A stretch of DNA of 64,000 nucleotides from Colwellia maritima (lineage in GTDB: Bacteria > Pseudomonadota > Gammaproteobacteria > Enterobacterales > Alteromonadaceae). Under the pieces are notes generated by a model. The model saw nothing but the letters and a program-made list of their open reading frames with translations, made no database searches and was not told the DNA's origin. The number at the start of each line of letters is the position of its first letter. Within the stretch, counting starts at the first letter, position 1. Shown here piece after piece: positions 54,865 to 64,000 of the stretch. The stretch covers positions 788,059-852,058 of the forward strand of contig NZ_JAKKSL010000001.1 in NCBI RefSeq assembly GCF_022669015.1, given 5' to 3'. The position numbers and the translations under genes were made by a program.

Positions 54865-55832
54865 ATAGATTATCGATAAATGGTGTGACGTTTATAGGCT
54901 CTGAACTTGTACGGCCTGAATGTGTTCTCGCAACGAAAGCAGGTAATTTATATGTTTCTGATTTTCGTGGTGGCGTTACAAAAATATCGTCTGACGGACA
55001 TACTCAATTTATGGGCGGTGAAGATGTAGAAGGTTTAGGTAAACTTAAACCCAACGGCATTTGTATGTTAGCCGACGGTAGCTTTTTGGTTGCTCATCTT
55101 GGCGATAATAGCGGGGGTATATACCGTGTTTATCGAGATAACAAGATAGAACCTTTTTTAACTGAAGTTGAGGAGCGCGCTCTACCTCCTACCAATTTTA
55201 TTATGCTTGATCATCAAGAGCGTCTTTGGATTACTGTTAGTACACGTAAGTCTCCTAGATCTAAAGGATACAACCGTGATGTTGCCGACGGTTTCATCGC
55301 TTTGGTCGATGCAGATGGTGCACGAATTGTGGCTGATAACATTGGATACACCAATGAGGTCTATGTTACACCCGATGGTAAAATGCTTTATGCTAACGCG
55401 ACGTTTGCACGACAAACATTGGCCTTTGATATTGACGAGCAAAATAATCTTTGTAATAGACGTATTGTTGCTCAGTATGAAAAAGGAATTTATCCTGATG
55501 GACTGACGATGGATGAAAATGGAGATCTTTGGATAACCAGTATTGTTAGTAATAGTATTTTAAAGGTTAATCCAAAAACATCTCAAGTAGACCTTGTTGT
55601 TCAAGATGTTGAAGAAAGCCATGTTGACTGGGTTGAAGATGCTTTTATCCGAGGAGAAATGAACAGTAGCCATCTTGGTACCGCAAAGAGCCGTGTCTTT
55701 AAGAATATTAGCTCGTTAGCATTTGGTGGTTTAAATCGACGTACTTTGTATCTTGGATGTTTGTCGGGAGAGTCAGTTGCTGTTTTAAATGGGACTGTGG
55801 CCGGAGTAGCTCCAAAGACATTGGAATTTTGA
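54861..55832 (+). CDS. SMP-30/gluconolactonase-family protein
   Basis: 323 residues, six-bladed beta-propeller repeats with blade motifs such as GLGKLKPNGICMLADGSF, LDHQERLWITVS, PDGLTMDENGDLWITS. Family members are metal lactonases that open sugar lactones. Coupled to the oxidoreductase, a dehydrogenase-then-lactonase pair is plausible. No signal peptide is seen. Confidence 0.8.
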   Translation: MNRLSINGVTFIGSELVRPECVLATKAGNLYVSDFRGGVTKISSDGHTQFMGGEDVEGLGKLKPNGICMLADGSFLVAHLGDNSGGIYRVYRDNKIEPFLTEVEERALPPTNFIMLDHQERLWITVSTRKSPRSKGYNRDVADGFIALVDADGARIVADNIGYTNEVYVTPDGKMLYANATFARQTLAFDIDEQNNLCNRRIVAQYEKGIYPDGLTMDENGDLWITSIVSNSILKVNPKTSQVDLVVQDVEESHVDWVEDAFIRGEMNSSHLGTAKSRVFKNISSLAFGGLNRRTLYLGCLSGESVAVLNGTVAGVAPKTLEF

Positions 55833-55881
55833 CTCAGACACTGCGTAGTGAAATCTGGGAAGTCCAATAAAAAAGCCATAA

Positions 55882-55910
55882 CATTGCAAGTTTATAGTAA
55901 ACCTGCAATG
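55882..55910. terminator. Hairpin between SMP-30 gene and the convergent hydrolase gene
   Basis: CATTGCAAGTTTA pairs with TAAACCTGCAATG with one G-U pair. Position suits a terminator, but the T run is weak. Confidence 0.45.
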
Positions 55911-55941
55911 AGTCATATATGTCTAAAAGAATTAATATGAA

Positions 55942-56775
55942 TTATGGGTTTGTATTGAATTTAGTAAAAAATTGGTTAACTGTGTCGACGTCTGTGATAC
56001 CTAAAATCGATATTACTTCTGATAGATCTGAAAAGTCAGCTCCACCGTAGTGAATACTGTCGTTCTGGTAACGTCCATTTACACCGTTATATTGATTACT
56101 AATGGCGTTAGCCATTGTCCATACTTTTGATGACGGTAGATTGGCCGCTTCAAGTTTCTTCACTGCGTAAGAGGTATTATTATAGCCAGGTGAACCATTT
56201 TCGGCTGCATTTCCATCAGGAATTTTTATATAAGTAGTTTTTTCTTTAACAAACGCTAGGGCATCTTTACTTGTTTCTTTTTCATTCCAAGTACTGTGTT
56301 GAACAACAACGAATTGCTCTTTAGTTAGTGGGTTGCCCATTTGAGCTAAGTGGTTAAGTAAGTCTTGAGTAAAATCACTTTGGCCCGCTTCCGCAGCCCA
56401 TACACGTCCACCGGCTGAGACAGTTTTCTTAATTCGTTTTGACGTATCAGCAAGCGCCTTTTTACGTTCCATATGAGCATCAGTCCAATTGTTTTTGAAC
56501 ACTAAATCAAATAGCGAATTTGCAGGAACATATAAACCCCCTTGAACACCATAAGTACCACTTACTGCAAAATAGTTAAGATCTTTAAAAGATTTAGCTT
56601 TTAAAATAAGATCTAGTGCGGCAATGGTATGAATATCATCCACATCGGTTTTGAGGTCAAAGTTTAACAAAAGCAAATCTTTAGCTTTATCAAATTTTGG
56701 TGTATCTGCAGCATGGCCCAATAATGAGAATAAAACAGAGGTAGTAAAGAGAGTGAGTAAGTAAAGCTTCTTCAT
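55942..56775 (-). CDS. Secreted nucleoside-hydrolase-like protein
   Basis: 277 residues with a clear signal peptide (LTLFTTSVLFSLLGHA). Asp40, Asp44, Asp46 and Asp47 in NFDLKTDVDDIHTIAAL form the D-x-x-x-D-x-DD metal motif of the nucleoside hydrolase superfamily (DxDPGxDD). The rest (GTYGVQGGLYVP, HYGGADFSDLSEVISILG) is not typical, so a related secreted family such as DUF1593 is possible. A perfect GntR-type palindrome lies upstream, so it belongs to the regulon. Substrate unknown. Confidence 0.6.
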   Translation of the reverse strand: MKKLYLLTLFTTSVLFSLLGHAADTPKFDKAKDLLLLNFDLKTDVDDIHTIAALDLILKAKSFKDLNYFAVSGTYGVQGGLYVPANSLFDLVFKNNWTDAHMERKKALADTSKRIKKTVSAGGRVWAAEAGQSDFTQDLLNHLAQMGNPLTKEQFVVVQHSTWNEKETSKDALAFVKEKTTYIKIPDGNAAENGSPGYNNTSYAVKKLEAANLPSSKVWTMANAISNQYNGVNGRYQNDSIHYGGADFSDLSEVISILGITDVDTVNQFFTKFNTNP

Positions 56776-56936
56776 TTTTTAAATTCCTTGAGAAAATAGA
56801 TTAGTTTTTTATTAAAGACATAACTTCATATTCATAGCTGAAAAGCCAATATGATTTTTTAGGACTGACTCACCCACCTACTTTACTATTGAAATTGCCT
56901 AATAACTCAGTTGAGTGTGTCGTTTTAATTTAAATA

Positions 56937-56958
56937 TTATTAATGTATACATTAATAA
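56937..56958. promoter_or_regulatory. GntR operator, site B, before the secreted hydrolase gene
   Basis: Core TTAATGTATACATTAA extends to a 22-bp perfect palindrome, about 162 bp before the start of the hydrolase gene. The rest of the 56776-57262 gap holds no gene I can support. Confidence 0.75.
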
Positions 56959-57262
56959 GTTACCAGTAACATAGTTTTGGATCAACAGTTTATTTTTATA
57001 AGTGACTTACGGGCAGTATTTGTTGAGTAGATTGTTTGACGCGTTGTATTTTTCGAGAGGGAAATGTAGCTAATATAAACCACTTGAATTTGCTTAAAGT
57101 ATCCTCGTTTAATCCGATTGACTCAGCGATAAGTAAACTATAAAAACTCCTAACCGTGTTGGTTATCAATGTTATGATTATTCATATTGTTCAAGTCATA
57201 GCTTTGTAATTACATCCCCGTATATTTGAATGCAACTAAATACCTATTCATTGGTTCCTGTA

Positions 57263-57955
57263 TTATAGATTATCAAACCTATATTTTTCGATAATATTGA
57301 GTAAATTATTCTTACCTTTCTGGCGGTGTAAGCTATGTATTTCGCCTGCTTTTTTGGCATCTCCAAGACGAATAGCCGCAACTACGGCTTTATGGTCATC
57401 AGTAGAATCTGTCGGTTTATCACGCAGGGCAAGCGTAAAATAGCGAACTCGATGAGCCTGTCCCCAGAACTGAAGAACCACTTGTTTTAATCGAACGTTA
57501 CCGCATAAATCTAAAAGGCACAGATGGAATTCTTCATCAGCTTCAGCCCATTCTTTTAAGTTGTCTTTCTCTAACGCTTTTTCCATTCGCAATGTGGGTA
57601 GTTCAAGCTGTTTAATCTCTTGCTCAGTAATTGTTTTGTTCGCTACCTTTTCAGCTAATGTTTTAGCTGCTTGGGCCTCCAGTGCTGTCATAATGTCATA
57701 AATTTCGTTCATGTCGGCGCCGGATATAGGCTTAATAAATATGCCTCTTCTAGGTCTGATATTTATTAAGCCTTCTTTTTCAAGTTGCACACATGCCTCG
57801 CGTATAGGGGTACGACTAATATTGAGTTTTTCTACTAATACTTTCTCAAGTATTTGATCACCCGCTCTGAACTCATTGTCCAAAATCAAAGCACGAATTG
57901 TTTGATAAGCTTTTTCAGAAAGAGGGACTACATTGGTTTTTATTGGTTTTTTCAT
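57263..57955 (-). CDS. GntR-family regulator, FadR subfamily (FCD domain)
   Basis: 230 residues. N-terminal winged helix (about 10-75): AYQTIRALILDNEFRAGDQI, SRTPIREACVQLEKEGLI, RRGIFI. C-terminal FCD all-helical domain (about 85-220) with metal/ligand His in EADEEFHLCLL and RVRYFTLALR. Such proteins sense sugar acids or other carboxylates. The palindromic TGTATACA-type sites near the local operons fit its expected DNA motif. Repressor of the acid-sugar/TonB regulon by inference. Confidence 0.88.
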   Translation of the reverse strand: MKKPIKTNVVPLSEKAYQTIRALILDNEFRAGDQILEKVLVEKLNISRTPIREACVQLEKEGLINIRPRRGIFIKPISGADMNEIYDIMTALEAQAAKTLAEKVANKTITEQEIKQLELPTLRMEKALEKDNLKEWAEADEEFHLCLLDLCGNVRLKQVVLQFWGQAHRVRYFTLALRDKPTDSTDDHKAVVAAIRLGDAKKAGEIHSLHRQKGKNNLLNIIEKYRFDNL

Positions 57956-58220
57956 ATATGTCTTCTTTTACTTGATGTAGATAATTATTTTAATTAGATA
58001 CGTGTTTTTCATGGTTTAATTCATCTTATCCTCATTAAAGCCTATATTACAAGCGCTTTGCATACTCACCTGTTTTGTTGAGTTAATTTGCATATTTAAT
58101 CCTTATCGTGCCCTAATGTAAGGAGCTACATAGTACGTTTTTATTTTAAAAGATGTGTGATTTTTTATTACTTGAAATTACATCGTTAATTTTTAGCGTT
58201 GACATGTTAAGCATTCAATA

Positions 58221-58258
58221 TTAATGTATGCATTAATTCGTTATAATGTATGCATTAA
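58221..58258. promoter_or_regulatory. Two GntR operators, sites C and D, before the TonB receptor gene
   Basis: TTAATGTATGCATTAA (58221-58236) and TAATGTATGCATTA (58244-58257), centres 22 bp apart, about two helical turns. Same core as sites A and B with a T-A to G-C change on one side. They lie about 100 bp before the receptor start. Confidence 0.75.
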
Positions 58259-58347
58259 TTGTGATGAATGCGCAGTGGTGTGGGAGCTCTTTCAATTAGC
58301 GTCACACATCATCTAATTTACAGTAAGAAGATCAAAAGGCTTAAAAT

Positions 58348-61300
58348 ATGAATCCACACAATAAGTTTAAAAAGACACTACTGACAAAGAGTATATCGCT
58401 GTTGTTGGGGTCAACAGTTATCATGCCCACCATTGCACAAGAATCTCCGGCTAATGATGATACAGAAATCATTGCAGTTACTGGTATTCGCGGTAGTTTA
58501 CTTAACTCTATGAATCTAAAAAGAGACTCAGAAGGGGTAGTTGATGCTATTTCGTCCGAAGATATTGGTAAATTTCCCTCTACAAATTTAGCTGAATCAT
58601 TACAACGTATTCCTGGTGTATCCATCGACCGAGTAAACGGAGAAGGTTCACAGATCACCGTACGTGGTTTTGGCGCCGACTTTAATCAGGTGACTCTTAA
58701 TGGTCGTACCATGCCAACCGCGAATGTGCCAATTGTTGGGGCAGGTAGTAGTGGTAGTGCGTCGGGGGCTTCAGGTCGAGCTTTTGATTTTTCAAATTTA
58801 TCCTCTGATGGGGTACAAATACTAGAAGTATTTAAAACTGGCCGTGCCGATATTTCTTCTGGTGGTATTGGGGCAACTGTCAATGTTGTAACACGACGTC
58901 CTTTAGGGACTTCGGGTATGCAAGGCTCAATAAGTGCCAAAGCAATACACGATACATCAGTGGATGGAGGAAGCAGTATTACTCCTGAAGTTGGTGGTTC
59001 TTTTAGTTGGGCAAATGAAGACAATACGTTTGGTATTGGATTTTTTGGTGGTATATCAAATCGAGATAGTGCCGCAGCAGGAGCTACATCTTCATCGTGG
59101 AATGTTATTCCATATTCTGAATTTTTAGGGCTAACTACCGAAGATACCATTATTACTAATGCACCGACTTCTTTAGATCAATACGTGACTTTACCAAGAG
59201 ATAGTCGCTACCAGTTTTCTGAATTTGAACGCGAACGGAGTAATGGTCAATTAGTATTACAGTTTGCACCGAGCGAAAACTTGTCAATGACAGCAGATTA
59301 TACTTTTGCTGTGAATAAAGGTGTGGAAGAAAAAGTAGAATTTTATAACTGGTTCAATCGTCCTTTCACTGAGGTGGTATTTGACGATAGTCCGGTTCCA
59401 AGCACTATTTTCATAAAAGAAAAAGCCATCAATAAAGGCGGCGGAATGCCTCAGGTTATGCGAGCAACAAAAGATGAGTTGAGTTCTTTTGGTTTTAACG
59501 CTGAATACTATTTAAATGATACACTTAAGATAACGTTTGATGGCCACTCTTCGAAGGCTGAAGTAACACCTGATGCACCAATGGGATACACTGAAATTAA
59601 CGTTGGTTTAGATCATAAATACGGTAACTCATCGACAGATTCTGCATTTCAATCAGTTGATTATAGTGGTGCAATTCCTGTACGGACAGTCGAAACAATC
59701 TCAGGAGCGACAGTTATTCGTCCTGAAATCGTAGCAAGTCAAGTTGCTAGTGGTATGCGTAAGGTCACACAAATTAACGAAATTGATCAATACGATCTCC
59801 GTGCTGATTGGGTATTAGATGATGGAGCAAACCTCACGGTTGGTGCAAATTATCGTACTCAGAAGAATGTTGCTGACAGAACTGATTACCAACAAATTTT
59901 AGGGAACTGGGGATCTGAAAATCCTGGAGACGTAGAAGATTTAGCTCCTGGTTCCCTTGAAACTTTTTGTATATCTTGTAAATTCAATGATCACACAATA
60001 GGTGGTGGAACGACTTCTGTAGGTGGAGCAACTAACAACGAAGTTTACGCTGTTCGAGGAAATGCTGCGGATATTTTTGCTGCACTATCACCCGCCTTAT
60101 GAAGCCGGATACTCAGGTGCATCTTCTAGACCTCTTCGCGTAACAGGTAGTGCTTATGATGTTATTGAAGAAGATGTTACCTCTATTTTTGTTCAGCTTA
60201 CAAATGAATTTCAAATTGGTGGCTTAGACGCATATTTGAATGTAGGGCTTAGATATGAACAAACAGATGTTACTGCAATAACAGAATCATCTCCAACATC
60301 TGCCATTATTTGGCAAGGTGATAATGATTTTGCTAAGTCTGCGGCAGCATCGAGTTCTGGATTTTCTTCAGATTCCTCATACAGTAATTTATTACCAAAC
60401 ATTGATCTTGCGATTAACTTAACTGATGAGGTTAAAGTACGAGCGTCATACAGTAAAACACTTGCAAGAGCGACATATAACAATTTATACGCTAGTGATA
60501 ATGCAAATGCTCCTTCAGGCCCAACGGCATTAGGTAACGTGGTAACTGGTAGTAAAGGTAATCCAGGGTTAAAACCGTTAGAATCAGATAACTATGATGT
60601 ATCTGTAGAATGGTACTTCGATGAAACTAGTTATGTTTCAGCCGGCTTGTTTTCTAAACGTGTAAGTAATTTTGTTGGTCGTGAAACGGTAAATGGTAAC
60701 TTGTTTGGTTTACGTGATGCTACGTCTGGTGCACCAGGTACTCGTTCAGGTATGGCTCTAGAAATACTCGACAACTTAGGCGTATTAGCAGATGAAATCA
60801 ATTTATTTGCTGCAGCAGTATACGTTGACCAATCAGCAAATATGGCCGAAGCAATGGCGCTGTTTGTGGCTAATCAAGGTGCTGATGGAAATATAGAGGA
60901 TGCTGAATATGATCGTCTCGAAGGTAGCTTTGAGATAGTACCAAACGGTGATGATCCATTATTCAACTTTGCTTTGAATCAACCTATCAATAACAATTCA
61001 GCTGAAATTAACGGGCTAGAACTTCAAGCACAGCACTTTTTTGGTGAGTCAGGATTTGGCGTTGTGGGTAGTTTTACCGTAGTCAACGGGGATGTTGGAT
61101 ACAATATATCTGGTGCTCCTAACGTATCACAATTTGCACTACAAGGCTTGAGTGATACTGCAAACGTTACCTTGATTTACGAAAAGAATGGTTGGTCAAG
61201 CCGCTTAGCTTATAACTGGAGGGATGAATTTCTTGCTTCAGCAAATGATGGCAGCGGATTTAACAACCCTATCTTTGTTGAAGACTATGGTCAGTTAGAT

Positions 61301-61462
61301 TTCAACCTAAGTTATTCGTTTAGTGAGCAATTAGCAGTATCTTTTGATGCAATTAATTTAAATGAAGAAAGCTCTAGATCATTTTCTCGTTCGAAAACAG
61401 ATTTGCATTTCATACGTGAAAATGCAGCGCGTTATTACCTAGGCGTAAGATACAAGTTTTAA
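58348..61462 (+). CDS. TonB-dependent receptor, frame broken
   Basis: About 1,038 residues joined; outer-membrane active transporter for large carbohydrate or related ligands. Signal peptide, then plug domain from about residue 38: EIIAVTGIRGSLLNSMNLKR, DIGKFPSTNLAESLQRIPGV, VTLNGR. The C-terminus ends in RYYLGVRYKF, the last beta-strand with terminal Phe. The frame breaks at 60091-60100 by one extra T in CCCGCCTTATG; removing it gives SPAYEAGYSG. Sites C and D lie upstream. Subfamily is the one usually paired with SapC and tryptophan halogenase. Confidence 0.9.
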
Positions 61463-61471
61463 TAAAAGCTA

Positions 61472-61510
61472 AGTCAAACCGCTAGTAATAGCGGTTTGAC
61501 TGTTTTATTT
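61472..61510 (+). terminator. Intrinsic terminator after the TonB receptor gene
   Basis: AGTCAAACCGCTA pairs with TAGCGGTTTGACT across a 4-base loop, followed by GTTTTATTT. It may attenuate expression of the SapC, cupin and halogenase genes. Confidence 0.8.
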
Positions 61511-61592
61511 AAACGATGCACCTCATGCTTTTGAGTGCAATAAATATTATTTAAGTGTTTTATTTGATGTAATAAAAATAAATAGGTGTTAA

Positions 61593-62327
61593 ATGTCGAA
61601 TTATATAGCATTAGATTGTGTGGCTCATCAAAACCTAAAAGTACGTAATCAATACGGTGAAGTATTTGGGGGTAATAGCAATCATGCTCTGGTTTTTCCT
61701 ACTGAATTTGAAGCTCTACACAGAGAATACCCGATTTTCTTCCGTCATAATGAAACTTCAGGTTATTATGCTATTTGTATTTTAGGGTTTGATAAAAATG
61801 AAAACCTTTTTTTAGAGAATGGTCATTGGGCAGCACGCTCTATCCCCGCTATGTGTATGCGAGGACCATTTGCAATACAACTCACCGATAACGAAAACTC
61901 TTTACAGACAGATGCTGATCCTATTGTAATGGTTGACCTAGATAATACACGTATAAATCCAGATATTGGAGAGTCAATATTTCAAGCTCATGGCGGATAT
62001 ACGCCCTATTTTAAGGAGATACTTCAAGCCATGCGTAAGATCCATGTAGGTAATCAAAGCACAGAGTCTTTTTTTGCCATTTTAGATAAATTTAAACTGA
62101 TAGAGCCTATTGAAATAAAGGTAGATCTAGCAGAAAAAGGTACCTATAACATAGCCGATCTGTTCACAATAAGTCGTGAGCGCTTAGCAGCATTATCTTC
62201 TGATGAATTACATGAATTAAATAGTTTAGGATTACTTGAACATTGTTTTTCTGTGGTATCGTCTGCAGGCAACATGTCGCATCTAGTGAATATGAAAATG
62301 CGTTGTCTTGTATCGTCCGCATCATAG
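61593..62327 (+). CDS. SapC family protein
   Basis: 244 residues. N-terminal region HQNLKVRNQYGEVFGGNSNH and VFPTEFEALHREYPIFFRH are typical of SapC-like proteins found next to TonB receptors in marine bacteria. The biochemical role is not established. It precedes the cupin gene by 3 bp. Confidence 0.8.
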   Translation: MSNYIALDCVAHQNLKVRNQYGEVFGGNSNHALVFPTEFEALHREYPIFFRHNETSGYYAICILGFDKNENLFLENGHWAARSIPAMCMRGPFAIQLTDNENSLQTDADPIVMVDLDNTRINPDIGESIFQAHGGYTPYFKEILQAMRKIHVGNQSTESFFAILDKFKLIEPIEIKVDLAEKGTYNIADLFTISRERLAALSSDELHELNSLGLLEHCFSVVSSAGNMSHLVNMKMRCLVSSAS

Positions 62328-62330
62328 GTA

Positions 62331-63362
62331 ATGATAATGAGATACAATAATAGCCTTCATACAATTAAAGCGTGCCAGTTCAATGAAATAGACTTTAACG
62401 CTCTGACTGAATTAGGCCGACCATGTTTAATAAAAGGCGCGATTGCTAACTCTCCTCTAGTACTTAAAGGCCGCCAATCATTAAGCTTGGCGCAAGAGTA
62501 CTTACAGGCTTTTTATACGCAAAAGCCTATGTTGGTTTATCAATGCGAAGCTGAGGAAAAAGGTCGATTTTTCTATAACGCACAATTTGATGGGATGAAC
62601 TTCACAACACACTTTGCGCAATTAACCGATTTTTTTAACGATATAGAACAGAATCAACAAACCCGTAGCGATAAGGCTTTTTATATCGGCTCAGCCAGAC
62701 TGAATGACTATTTTCCCGAACTACTAAAGACTAATTTACCCATCGATAATAACAACCTTTCTGGGCATTCAGCTCAAGCCGGTATTTGGCTTGGTAATAA
62801 AACAACTGCTGTTACTCACTTTGATACTTCAAATAATATTGCTGCCTGTATGCTTGGTCGACGTAGATTTACTTTATTTCCACCATCTCAAAGTGGCAAC
62901 TTATATCCAGGGCCTTTAGAACCTACACCCGGTGGACAAGTATTAAGTATGGTAGATATTTCAGCTCCTGACTTTAAACGCTATCCCAAAGCACGCGAGG
63001 CTCTTAAGCATGCAATCGTGGTAGATTTAGAGCCAGGTGACTTGTTAGTTTATCCTGCATTGTGGTGGCATCAAGTTGAAGCACTAGATGACTTTAACGT
63101 GATGATTAACTACTGGTGGAATAGTACACCTGCTTATGTTGATGACCCAATGACTACTTTATTACATGGTATGTTGAGTTTGCGAGATCGGCCACAAAGT
63201 GAAAAAGACGCATGGCAGGCGTTATTTCAATATTACATTTTTGAAGACAAGCAGCAGGCACGACAACATTTACCTCAGAATACATGGGGAGCTTTACGAG
63301 ATTTAGATGAATTAAGTGCTCGGGTATTACGTAATAAAGTGTTAAAAAAGATCAATCGCTAG
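62331..63362 (+). CDS. Cupin-like (cupin_8 / JmjC-type) protein
   Basis: 343 residues. Metal motif HFDTSNN (His-x-Asp) and the distal His in ALWWHQVEALDD, with PGDLLVYP between, as in Fe(II)/2-oxoglutarate hydroxylases of the FIH type. The start is 62331 or 62337. Such genes recur with SapC and tryptophan halogenase at TonB loci. Substrate unknown. Confidence 0.82.
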   Translation: MIMRYNNSLHTIKACQFNEIDFNALTELGRPCLIKGAIANSPLVLKGRQSLSLAQEYLQAFYTQKPMLVYQCEAEEKGRFFYNAQFDGMNFTTHFAQLTDFFNDIEQNQQTRSDKAFYIGSARLNDYFPELLKTNLPIDNNNLSGHSAQAGIWLGNKTTAVTHFDTSNNIAACMLGRRRFTLFPPSQSGNLYPGPLEPTPGGQVLSMVDISAPDFKRYPKAREALKHAIVVDLEPGDLLVYPALWWHQVEALDDFNVMINYWWNSTPAYVDDPMTTLLHGMLSLRDRPQSEKDAWQALFQYYIFEDKQQARQHLPQNTWGALRDLDELSARVLRNKVLKKINR

Positions 63363-63420
63363 TATTAATTGGTAATAATGTAAGCGCTCTATATTTTTGG
63401 TTCGCAGATAGGAGTTTTAG

Positions 63421-64000
63421 ATGCAAAAGGTACAAAAGGTGATTATCGCAGGTGGTGGTACCGCAGGATGGATAACCGCTGCTACATTATCGAGTCAATT
63501 GGGCAGCCTGATTGATATTACGCTTGTTGAATCTGCAGATATTGCAACCGTTGGCGTGGGTGAAGCAACGATACCCACGCACAAAGCCTATCATCGTCTT
63601 ATTGGTGTAGACGAGCAAGAATTTATGCGAAAAACTCAGGCGACATTCAAATTAGGTATTGAATTTAGCAATTGGGGAGATATAGGTGAGAGCTACTTTC
63701 ATGCCTTTGGTCAGATTGGTCGTTCCACTTGGATGGGGGACTTTCAACACCTTTGGCAACATGCAAATACACTAGGTTGTGGAGGCGAACTGCAAGATTA
63801 TTGCGTCGAACTTAAAGCCGCTAAAGCAGGAAGATTTGGCAAAGACGATAAAGCCAACGTTAATTATGCCTATCATTTAGATGCAGGTTTATACGCCTCA
63901 TTCTTAAGTGAATTGAGTCAACAGCGAGGTGTTAAGCGAGTAGAGGGGACGATTGAAAGCATAGAAATGGATAGTGAAAATGGACACATTAACAACCTTG
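63421..64000 (+). CDS. Tryptophan halogenase family protein, N-terminal part (runs off window)
   Basis: 193 residues visible. FAD-binding IIAGGGTAGWITAATL at the N-terminus and GVGEATIPTH are characteristic. Real flavin halogenases need a later WxWxIP motif and catalytic Lys (near residue 79, region GVDEQEFMRKTQ here); only the latter is in view. In this locus type members are common and halogenation is mostly unproven. RBS AGGAG precedes ATG 63421. Confidence 0.88.
   Translation, partial: MQKVQKVIIAGGGTAGWITAATLSSQLGSLIDITLVESADIATVGVGEATIPTHKAYHRLIGVDEQEFMRKTQATFKLGIEFSNWGDIGESYFHAFGQIGRSTWMGDFQHLWQHANTLGCGGELQDYCVELKAAKAGRFGKDDKANVNYAYHLDAGLYASFLSELSQQRGVKRVEGTIESIEMDSENGHINNL

Overview
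The window is AT-rich DNA from a marine gammaproteobacterium of the order Alteromonadales, most like Colwellia or a close relative (inference). The grounds are an arg cluster with an argH(A) fusion, the yheU-yheS-yheV / slyX-fkpA neighbourhood, alginate-use genes, an exosortase of XrtH type, a TonB receptor-SapC-cupin-tryptophan halogenase locus and a MITE-like repeat whose ends read TATACCCAAG.

Layout. 0-6.3 kb: alginate degradation and entry into central metabolism (end of a PL6 lyase, PL17 oligoalginate lyase, KdgF, MFS transporter, KdgK). 6.3-12.8 kb: ppc, a YheU-like protein, a small membrane protein, a Sel1-repeat lipoprotein, YheS (ABC-F) and YheV. 12.9-16.7 kb: a five-gene overlapping cassette of exosortase, tiny Gly-rich protein with a sorting-type tail, Lnt-like N-acyltransferase, acyl carrier protein and ketoacyl synthase. 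16.7-24.9 kb: slyX, a WD40 lipoprotein, fkpA, a glycosyltransferase, an S1/P1 nuclease, a thioesterase, a degenerate GGDEF membrane protein and hemE. 25-30.1 kb: metJ facing metB-metL-metF across met boxes. 30.3-40.7 kb: a divergent HD-GYP-like protein, then argE facing argC-B-F-G-H(A) and argA. 41.4-46.2 kb: secreted S8 protease, PEP-CTERM-like protein, rnpB. 46.6-58 kb: an acid-sugar locus (OtnC, OtnK, a beta-decarboxylating dehydrogenase, TctCBA uptake, Gfo/Idh oxidoreductase, SMP-30 lactonase, a secreted nucleoside-hydrolase-like protein and a FadR-type GntR regulator). 58.3-64 kb: TonB receptor, SapC, cupin_8 and the start of a tryptophan halogenase.

How it fits together. A palindrome with core AATGTATACATT or AATGTATGCATT lies between otnK and the dehydrogenase gene, in front of the secreted hydrolase, and twice in front of the TonB receptor. 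It is the likely operator of the GntR regulator, and it joins outer-membrane uptake, inner-membrane uptake and catabolism into one regulon. The exosortase cassette lies within a neighbourhood (yheV / slyX-fkpA) that is otherwise conserved, so it looks like an inserted module.

Sequence quality. At least 20 genes, including ppc, metB, metL, argE, argC, argB and argG, are broken by one-base indels although both halves read as conserved protein. Several breaks sit at CCGG or GGCC, others at short homopolymers. I read these as consensus errors and give the full extent of each gene as one CDS.
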